Source: DAOTZS01 sp034434335
Lineage (GTDB): Bacteria; Chloroflexota; Anaerolineae; CG2-30-64-16
Length of the DNA: 7,182 bases
Assembly: GCA_034434335.1 (NCBI GenBank)
Contig: DAOTZS010000026.1
Coordinates: 1 to 7,182, forward strand
Direction of reading: 5' to 3'
Shown: in pieces, positions 1 to 4,101 of the stretch
Layout of the letters: each line of letters opens with the position of its first letter
Numbering within the stretch: the stretch's first letter is position 1
Position numbers and translations under genes: made by a program
The notes under the pieces: generated by a model
Seen by the model: only the letters and a program-made list of their open reading frames with translations
Told to the model about the DNA's origin: nothing
The model's database searches: none

Positions 1-126
1 GGCGAAGTCGTCCAGTTCTGCCTCGGTGAAGCCGTGGGCCTCGCCGATGGCATCAGCCATCAGGTTGTTGAAATCGAATCTGATCCGCATGGCGCCTTTC
101 CATACCGGATCTACACGACGCACCAT
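1..126 (-). CDS. Probable glucose-6-phosphate isomerase, N-terminal 42 residues (runs off the left edge)
   Basis: An open frame reads leftwards from an ATG at 126-124 to the window edge. I chose this start because AAGGAG (complement of 136-141) lies 9 nt upstream. A second in-frame ATG at 90-88 gives the more familiar family beginning but has no clear ribosome binding site. The protein starts MVRRVDPVWKGA and continues with MRIRFDFNN...GEAHGFTEAEL. The IRFDFNN...EHG pattern resembles the start of bacterial glucose-6-phosphate isomerases (xVRFDYSxAL...EHEL in Firmicutes), the glycolytic enzyme interconverting glucose-6-phosphate and fructose-6-phosphate in the cytosol. Only the N-terminal tail is visible and no catalytic residue is in view, so the product name is a family-resemblance inference; that this is a real coding start is more secure. 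It is divergent from the fumarase genes. Confidence 0.6.
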   Translation of the reverse strand, partial: MVRRVDPVWKGAMRIRFDFNNLMADAIGEAHGFTEAELDDFA

Positions 127-264
127 AGCAAACTTCTCCTTGAACTGTGGTGTTCCCACTATAGCATAAGTAGGGTTGGGCCGCGAAATCGCCCATGCAA
201 AGATCAAGGGGTGTGTTCGCCGGCCAGAGCAGTCTCCCGGGCCCTGGGCAGCTATCAGATCCCT

Positions 265-292
265 CGTGCGCGCCTGCCAGATGCCGCGCACG
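265..292. promoter_or_regulatory. Perfect 8-bp inverted repeat with 12-nt spacer in the divergent intergenic region
   Basis: CGTGCGCG at 265-272 is the exact reverse complement of CGCGCACG at 285-292, separated by 12 nt. The dyad lies about 80 nt upstream of the fumarase -35 box and about 140 nt from the start of the leftward gene. Either a dimeric regulator site (half-site centres 20 bp apart, roughly two helical turns) or a hairpin in a transcript would fit. Neither is demonstrated, and GC-rich DNA produces such dyads by chance fairly often. Confidence 0.3.
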
Positions 293-372
293 GTCGCCAT
301 GCCTGTCCGGGTGGCCTGCACCTTCCGTTGCGGTGCCGTGAGCACCACCTGGCCAAACGCCTCTATATGGCT

Positions 373-400
373 TTGACTGCCCATCAGATCAGGCTATAAT
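373..400 (+). promoter_or_regulatory. Sigma-70 type promoter of the fumarase operon
   Basis: The -35 hexamer TTGACT (373-378) matches the TTGACA consensus at five of six positions. After a 16-bp spacer comes a perfect TATAAT -10 hexamer (395-400). Transcription should begin near 407, giving a leader of roughly 54 nt before the fumarase alpha start codon at 461. It is the only strong housekeeping-type promoter upstream of this gene. Confidence 0.8.
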
Positions 401-460
401 ACGGCAACCCGGCTCCCCAAACTTCAGCGGCCATCTGTTATGTTGCAGGGAGGCAACCAC

Positions 461-1330
461 ATGGAAGACCTGACCAACCATTTCATTGAGCTGATCCGCC
501 GGGCCGCCACCGACCTGCCGGCCGATGTCGAGGCGGCCTTGCGCCGGGCCCGTGAGCAAGAAGAGGCAGGCTCGGCTGCCCAGAACACCCTCGACGCCAT
601 CCTGGAGAATGTCCGCCTCTCCCGCGAACGCTCCACCCCCATCTGCCAGGACACTGGCACGCCCATCTTCTACATCTACTACCCGGCCGGCTGGTCTACC
701 CTGGCCCTCAAGCGTCAGATCCGGGCTGCCGTGGCCGAGGCTACGGCGCGCTCGTATCTGCGCCCCAACTCGGTGGATTCCCTGACAGGCAAGAACCTGG
801 GCAACAACCTGGGGGAGGAGTTCCCCACCCTGCACTTCGAAGAGTGGGAAGAGGACTACCTCAAAGTAGACCTGATGCTGAAAGGGGGCGGCTGCGAGAA
901 TGTGGGCGCGCAATACAGCCTGCCCGACACCCGCCTCGGTGCAGACCGCGATCTGGAAGGGGTACGCCGCGCGGTACTTGATGCCGTCTATCAGGCCCAA
1001 GGGATGGGATGCGCGCCTGGCATCATCGGTGTGGCCATCGGCGGCGACCGGGGAACAGGCTACATCAAGTCGAAGGAGCAATTCTTCCGCCCGCTCGACG
1101 ACCAGCACCCCAACCCCAAACTGGCTGCCCTGGAGAAGCGGCTTACTGAGGAGGCCAATCAACTTGGCATTGGGCCCATGGGCTTCGGCGGCAAAACCAC
1201 GGTGTTGACGGTGAAGATAGACTCGCTGGAACGCCTGCCCGCCAGCTACTTCGTCACCGCGTCGTACATGTGCTGGGCCGACCGGCGCCGCACCCTTATC
1301 TATCGCCACGGTGAGGTAACAATTCAGTAG
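461..1330 (+). CDS. Class I fumarate hydratase (or related Fe-S hydro-lyase), alpha subunit
   Basis: This 289-residue protein is the N-terminal (alpha) half of the two-subunit, oxygen-sensitive [4Fe-4S] fumarase/tartrate dehydratase family. With the beta subunit it hydrates fumarate to L-malate in the cytosolic TCA cycle. Three cysteines sit in the family's cluster-binding contexts: C62 in ICQDTGTP, C145 in KGGGCEN and C184 in GCAPGIIGVAIGGDR. The length is normal for a separate alpha subunit. The frame opens further upstream at 440, but I chose ATG 461 because AGGGAGG (447-453) lies 7 nt before it and the earlier ATG has no ribosome binding site. A strong promoter lies upstream (373-400), and the beta gene follows after 18 nt, so the two are surely co-transcribed. 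L-tartrate dehydratase TtdA is a close relative and cannot be excluded by motif alone. Fumarase is preferred because nothing tartrate-related is nearby. Confidence 0.92.
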   Translation: MEDLTNHFIELIRRAATDLPADVEAALRRAREQEEAGSAAQNTLDAILENVRLSRERSTPICQDTGTPIFYIYYPAGWSTLALKRQIRAAVAEATARSYLRPNSVDSLTGKNLGNNLGEEFPTLHFEEWEEDYLKVDLMLKGGGCENVGAQYSLPDTRLGADRDLEGVRRAVLDAVYQAQGMGCAPGIIGVAIGGDRGTGYIKSKEQFFRPLDDQHPNPKLAALEKRLTEEANQLGIGPMGFGGKTTVLTVKIDSLERLPASYFVTASYMCWADRRRTLIYRHGEVTIQ

Positions 1331-1348
1331 TCACAAGGAGCCATAGCC

Positions 1349-1969
1349 ATGCCCGTTGTAGACCTGCATATTCCTATCAGCGAGGAAGCGATCCGGGCCG
1401 TGCACGTAGGGGATCAGGTGCGCCTGCACGGCATCGTGGTCACCGCGCGCGATGCGGCCCACAAGTACATGGTTGATAACTTCATCCGCCCCCAGAGCAT
1501 CCCAGATAGCGAGCAGGCCCTGTATGGCGAGCTCCAACGCCTCTTGCGGGGAGGTGCGATCTATCACTGCGGGCCGGTGGTGAGCCAGGACGCGACGGGG
1601 CGCTGGCACTTCGTCTCGGCCGGCCCGACAACCAGTATCCGTGAGGAGCCTTACGAGGCGGATGTCATCGCCCATTTTGGGTTGCGGGCAGTGATCGGCA
1701 AGGGGGGCATGGGCCCCAAGACCCTGGCTGCCTGCCGCGACCATGGGGCGGTTTACCTGCACGCTGTGGGCGGCGCCGCCACCCTGATTGCCAGCTCGGT
1801 GGCGGAAGTAGTGGCTGTTTACAAAAAGGAGGAGCTGGGCGTCCCCGAGGCATTTTGGGTGATCCGGGTGGCCGGCTTCCCGGCTGTGGTCACCATGGAT
1901 GCCCACGGCCAGAGCCTGCACGAGCAAATCGCGGCAGCCTCGCGGCAAAAGCTGGCCGAGCTGATGTGA
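1349..1969 (+). CDS. Class I fumarate hydratase (FumA C-terminus/TtdB family), beta subunit
   Basis: This 206-residue protein matches the C-terminal (beta) half of class I fumarases and the TtdB subunit. It completes the active site that the alpha subunit's Fe-S cluster serves. Diagnostic stretches in order are GDQVRLHGIVVTARDAAHK (about residues 21-39), IYHCGPV (about 71-77), SAGPTTSIREEPYE (about 90-103), the GKGGMG loop (about 117-122) and WVIRVAGFPAVVTMDAHG (about 170-187). The length is usual for a stand-alone beta subunit and it appears intact. The ATG is preceded by AAGGAG (1335-1340) at 8 nt. The alpha and beta genes form a two-gene operon with an 18-nt gap. The sigma factor gene begins 87 nt downstream on the same strand, so read-through is possible. 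As for alpha, a tartrate-dehydratase-like specificity is the main alternative. Confidence 0.92.
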   Translation: MPVVDLHIPISEEAIRAVHVGDQVRLHGIVVTARDAAHKYMVDNFIRPQSIPDSEQALYGELQRLLRGGAIYHCGPVVSQDATGRWHFVSAGPTTSIREEPYEADVIAHFGLRAVIGKGGMGPKTLAACRDHGAVYLHAVGGAATLIASSVAEVVAVYKKEELGVPEAFWVIRVAGFPAVVTMDAHGQSLHEQIAAASRQKLAELM

Positions 1970-1974
1970 GGCAT

Positions 1975-1991
1975 GCCGGGGCTGCCCCGGC
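1975..1991 (+). other. GC-rich hairpin between the fumarase and sigma factor genes
   Basis: GCCGGGG (1975-1981) and CCCCGGC (1985-1991) form a perfect 7-bp stem with a 3-nt loop, 5 nt after the fumarase beta stop codon. No run of T follows, so it is not a classical intrinsic terminator. It may be an mRNA 3'-end stabiliser, a partial terminator or chance. Confidence 0.3.
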
Positions 1992-2056
1992 CCAGGTAGT
2001 GCGGAGCTACGCCGCGTAACCTCTGACAGGGGGAAATCATCAGAGGAGGCACGATC

Positions 2057-2698
2057 GTGCCTGAACACAGCGAGAGCGAACTGGTGGCCGCCCTGAAGGC
2101 CGGCGACCCCCACGCCTTCACTGAGCTGGTGGAACGCCACTCGGGCACGGTCTATAACCTGGCCCTGCGCCTGTTGAACAACCCGCAGGAAGCGGAAGAG
2201 GTGCTCCAGGAGACGTTCCTTAGCGCCTTCCGGGCCCTGGACCGCTTTGAGGGCCGCAGCAAGCTGAGCACATGGCTCTATCGCATTGCCTACAACACAG
2301 CCCTGATGCGGTTGAGAAAGCATTCGGTACCGCTCACTTCCATTGACGAACCGCTGGCAACCGATGAGGGGCAGGCCCTGCCACGCCAGTTGGTGGACTG
2401 GTCCACCCTGCCTGATGAGATCCTGCTCGGCAGTGAACTGCGCAACGTCCTGGCCGAAGGGGTGGCAGCTCTGCCCGAGACATTGCGCAGCGTGTTTGTG
2501 CTGCGGGATATCGAAGGGCTCTCAACGGCCGAGACGGCTGCCATCCTCGACCTGACGGAGACGAACGTCAAAGTCAGGCTGCATCGGGCGCGGCTGGCGT
2601 TGCGGGAACACCTCACGGCCTATTTCACATCAGCCGGGGCCGTGGGCCGGCGAGGGGGCGAGGATGCCCATGGGGAGGATGGGTCCCGTGCCGTGTGA
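2057..2698 (+). CDS. ECF-type RNA polymerase sigma factor
   Basis: This 213-residue cytoplasmic protein has the two-domain build of extracytoplasmic-function (group 4) sigma factors, which direct RNA polymerase to stress or signal promoters. Region 2 spans roughly residues 23-90, including ERHSGTVYNLALRLL, the EAEEVLQETF segment and the -10-recognising FEGRSKLSTWLYRIAYN stretch. A linker follows, then region 4 at roughly 127-188 with a helix-turn-helix (LPETLRSVFVLRDIEGLS, then AETAAILDLTETNVKVRL). A charged glycine-rich tail of about 20 residues follows. The start is GTG, chosen because AGAGGAGG (2042-2049) lies 7 nt upstream. The 3' end overlaps the anti-sigma gene, implying translational coupling and a sigma/anti-sigma switch. 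Since the partner looks RsrA-like, a SigR-like thiol-stress role is a reasonable guess, but the regulon cannot be read from this window. Confidence 0.93.
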   Translation: MPEHSESELVAALKAGDPHAFTELVERHSGTVYNLALRLLNNPQEAEEVLQETFLSAFRALDRFEGRSKLSTWLYRIAYNTALMRLRKHSVPLTSIDEPLATDEGQALPRQLVDWSTLPDEILLGSELRNVLAEGVAALPETLRSVFVLRDIEGLSTAETAAILDLTETNVKVRLHRARLALREHLTAYFTSAGAVGRRGGEDAHGEDGSRAV

Positions 2699-2918
2699 TG
2701 AGATATTAGCCGCGCTGTCTGAATACCTGGATGGAGAACTGGACGAACAGCTCTGTGCGGAGATCGAACGCCATATGGCCGCCTGCGGCAACTGCCGCAT
2801 CATGGTGGACACCCTGCGCAAGACCATCCTGCTCTATCGCACCTATGGCCATGAGGAGCTGCCGGAAGGGGCCCGGGAGCGGCTTTACGCTATTCTGCCT
2901 CTGAAGCGCGCGGCCTGA
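2688..2918 (+). CDS. Small soluble zinc-binding anti-sigma factor (ZAS / zf-HC2 family), RsrA-like
   Basis: Read from GTG 2688, this is a 76-residue protein beginning VPCDEILAALSEYLDGELDE. It carries the ZAS signature H29-x3-C33-x2-C36 (HMAACGNC) plus an upstream cysteine, C3. A further cysteine is C23. No membrane segment is present, so it should bind and silence the sigma factor in the cytosol. GGGGAGGA (2672-2679) lies 8 nt before the GTG. In-frame ATGs at 2664, 2670 and 2679 are alternatives that add 3 to 8 residues (84 in total from 2664), and GAGGGGGCGAGG precedes 2664. With the GTG start the gene overlaps the sigma stop codon by 11 nt. From memory, the C3-to-H29 spacing of 26 equals C11-to-H37 in Streptomyces RsrA, which suggests redox control. 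The C-terminal half (about 37-76) is helical-looking and carries no recognised domain. Confidence 0.85.
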   Translation: MPCDEILAALSEYLDGELDEQLCAEIERHMAACGNCRIMVDTLRKTILLYRTYGHEELPEGARERLYAILPLKRAA

Positions 2919-2962
2919 GGCTCTCTGGACCGGTAGGCGTGCGCAGCGAAAGCAATGGCTTG

Positions 2963-3200
2963 CGCCGAAGTAACTATTCGGCGGTGACTGGAAGGGCCAC
3001 GCCGAGGGCTCGCCCGAGGCGTCACCCTTTTGGGGCCTGCGGCCAGTGGTCGGCTTTCGCCGACCCTTCTCATGATGCATACATGAGGGGTGTCGGCGGA
3101 GGCCGACACCCCCTCGGGCCGAGCCCTTCGGGGCGAGGGCTGGCACGAAGTGCCCAGGATGGGCGATTTCAATCGGCCTGAATAGTTACGCGCCGAATAG
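2963..3200. repeat. Dense palindromic intergenic element, possible MITE-like repeat or structured RNA
   Basis: The gene-free stretch 2919-3267 is dominated by this element. Its outer arms CTATTCGGCG (2974-2983) and CGCCGAATAG (3191-3200) are a perfect 10-bp inverted repeat. TAACTATTC (2971-2979) and GAATAGTTA (3180-3188) form a second, offset pair. Inside, hairpins follow one another: CGCCGAA/TTCGGCG (2963-2983, 7-nt loop); an imperfect stem over 2991-3030; GGTCGGC/GCCGACC (3048-3065, TTTC loop); CTCATG/CATGAG (3069-3087); GGGGTGTCGGC/GCCGACACCCC (3087-3112, GGAG loop); GCCC-TTCG-GGGC (3123-3134); and GGCA/TGCC (3142-3154). The hairpins at 3048 and 3087 share the core GTCGGC/GCCGAC. I see no convincing ORF in it. 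It could be a non-autonomous mobile repeat, a REP-type cluster or a noncoding RNA. I see no transposase or target-site duplication that would settle which. Confidence 0.65.
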
Positions 3201-3226
3201 CCGTACAAGCCCCTTGGGGGACGGAT

Positions 3227-3255
3227 TTGCCAAATCGCCAGCCCACGGTTATAAT
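3227..3255 (+). promoter_or_regulatory. Sigma-70 type promoter of the tRNA-Val gene
   Basis: TTGCCA (3227-3232) and a perfect TATAAT (3250-3255) are separated by the optimal 17 bp. Transcription would start near 3262, about 6 nt before the mature tRNA 5' end at 3268, so the 5' leader removed by RNase P would be very short. A small dyad (CCGT 3201-3204 with ACGG 3221-3224, enclosing CCCC/GGGG) lies immediately upstream of the -35 box. Confidence 0.82.
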
Positions 3256-3267
3256 TAGATCAGTATC

Positions 3268-3341
3268 GGGCGGTTAGCTCAGTTGGCTAGAGCGCAGCGT
3301 TGACATCGCTGAGGTCACAAGTTCAAGTCTTGTACCGCCCA
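3268..3341 (+). tRNA. tRNA-Val (anticodon GAC)
   Basis: A complete cloverleaf of 74 nt can be folded by eye. The acceptor stem is GGGCGGT (3268-3274) with ACCGCCC (3334-3340). The D arm is GCTC/GAGC (3277-3280, 3290-3293). The anticodon stem is CAGCG/CGCTG (3295-3299, 3307-3311) around the loop TTGACAT, with anticodon GAC at 3302-3304. The T arm is ACAAG/CTTGT (3317-3321, 3329-3333) with loop TTCAAGT. The discriminator base is A at 3341. The next bases are CAC, so the 3' CCA is not encoded and must be added by CCA-adding enzyme. Anticodon GAC reads valine codons GUC and GUU. The gene stands alone, with its own promoter and terminator. Confidence 0.97.
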
Positions 3342-3352
3342 CACGAAAGTAG

Positions 3353-3393
3353 CCGGGGCTGATGGGGTGTATCAGCCGCGGTCTTTTTGTTTT
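3353..3393 (+). terminator. Rho-independent terminator of the tRNA-Val gene
   Basis: CCGGGGCTGAT (3353-3363) pairs with ATCAGCCGCGG (3371-3381) with a single mismatch around a 7-nt loop. A T-rich tract follows (TCTTTTTGTTT, 3382-3392). It begins 11 nt after the tRNA 3' end. Stem strength and U-tract are those of a classical intrinsic terminator, so tRNA transcription probably does not reach the membrane ORF downstream. Confidence 0.85.
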
Positions 3394-3587
3394 GCACTTT
3401 AGGCGAAGCGATCCCGCCCCGGGCACAAGCCAGGCCGGAGAGCGCACCTCTACACCTCGAGGACCTGTCCCGGAACGATCAGGCCACCCTATCAGTCCTT
3501 CCAGCCAGCACATTTCGCTATGCTCCGTGTGAGGCTGAACCGCGAACTGATGGCTGCCTGTTTCCACCTCAGCAAGAAAGGCACACC

Positions 3588-4091
3588 ATGGACCATCTAG
3601 CCAGCACGATAAGACGTCATCCTGTGACCGCGTCTTACATCCTGGCCTTTGTGCTTTCCTGGCTGGGGTGGTTTCCGCAGGCGTTGTACGGCCGCGGTCT
3701 TTTCCCCTTTGATCATCCATTGCTCAGCCTCTTGGGGGGCGTGGGACCAACGCTGGCGGCGATTATCGTCACCCTGGTAAGCAAGGAAGGGGATGGCATT
3801 CGCAAACTGTTTGGGCCGCTGTTTGCCCTCCGTGCTTCCTTTTGGTGGTTTGCGTTTGCGTTCGGCTTTTGGATTTCGGTGATCATTGACCCCTACGGAC
3901 GGATCACGGCGGCTGCCGTCACCCCTGGCGGGGACAAAACCGGCCAGGTCGTCATCGCCGATGTGCCCCTGGGCTCGGGCGATTCCGTCGCCGTCCGCCT
4001 GGGCGACTGGACCGGCTGGCTTGCCCTGGCGGGGATGGCATTCTTTATTGTCTACGATCCGGTGACAAAGGCGAGAGCGAGACGAAAATAA
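3588..4091 (+). CDS. Chimeric membrane ORF: CPBP-protease N-terminus joined to apolipoprotein N-acyltransferase C-terminus (likely remnant)
   Basis: This 167-residue frame combines pieces of two families. Residues 1-93 (RRHPVTASYILAFVLSWLGW at 9-28, GVGPTLAAIIVTLVSKEGDG at 51-70, then SFWWFAFAF) resemble the start of CPBP intramembrane proteases, with about three membrane segments (14-33, 47-66, 81-98). Residues 97-157 (SVIIDPYGRITAAA, VVIADVPLGSGD, VRLGDWTGWL) resemble the end of the apolipoprotein N-acyltransferase (Lnt) nitrilase domain and its last membrane helix. The CPBP catalytic motifs (EExxxR and later His motifs) and the Lnt Glu-Lys-Cys triad are all absent, so neither activity is expected. 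The start ATG 3588 is preceded by AAGAAAGG (3574-3581). The open frame extends upstream to 3387 without recognisable protein. nadE starts 10 nt downstream, so translation of this ORF may still matter. An in-frame deletion, or less likely an assembly error, would explain the join. Confidence 0.7.
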   Translation: MDHLASTIRRHPVTASYILAFVLSWLGWFPQALYGRGLFPFDHPLLSLLGGVGPTLAAIIVTLVSKEGDGIRKLFGPLFALRASFWWFAFAFGFWISVIIDPYGRITAAAVTPGGDKTGQVVIADVPLGSGDSVAVRLGDWTGWLALAGMAFFIVYDPVTKARARRK

Positions 4092-4101
4092 AGGCATCTC
4101 T

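Larger units (their letters stand above)
127..460. other. Divergent intergenic region, no gene seen
   Basis: This 334-nt stretch separates the leftward partial gene from the fumarase operon. It holds the fumarase promoter (373-400) and an 8-bp dyad (265-292), both listed separately. For the leftward gene, a TATAGT hexamer on the minus strand (163 to 158) sits about 32 nt before the start codon, but I see no convincing -35 partner. The open frames here (for example 34-399 and 176-376, plus strand) have no recognisable protein, no good ribosome binding site, and proline/arginine/cysteine-rich translations typical of chance frames in GC-rich DNA. Confidence 0.7.

Noticed and set aside
440..460. 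Earlier ATG (440) for fumarase alpha
   Set aside because: It has no ribosome binding site, whereas ATG 461 has AGGGAGG at 7 nt and gives the expected N-terminus.
389..1309. Long minus-strand open frame (306 codons) opposite fumarase alpha
   Set aside because: It is the antisense shadow of a gene with clear family motifs, has no recognisable protein of its own, and overlaps the whole coding region.
1975..1991. Intrinsic terminator for the fumarase operon
   Set aside because: The stem is perfect but is followed by CCAGGTAGTG with no T-tract; kept only as a hairpin.
1331..2323. Long minus-strand open frame (330 codons) opposite fumarase beta and the sigma factor start
   Set aside because: Antisense of two well-supported genes and of the gap between them; no domain is recognisable.
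2919..3267. CRISPR array or tandem repeat
   Set aside because: The repeats are inverted and of differing lengths; there is no regular repeat-spacer pattern here or elsewhere in the window.
3519..3524. TATGCT as a -10 box for the chimeric ORF and nadE
   Set aside because: No acceptable -35 hexamer at 16-18 bp; the promoter of this pair is not identifiable by eye.
3387..3587. 67-codon upstream extension of the chimeric membrane ORF
   Set aside because: The extension begins in the T-tract of the tRNA terminator, encodes nothing recognisable, and ATG 3588 has a plausible ribosome binding site.
3274..3720. Minus-strand open frame with a C-terminus like GTRLELVTSAMSTLRSSQLS
   Set aside because: That ending is the translated complement of the tRNA-Val gene and its flank, a known source of spurious proteins.
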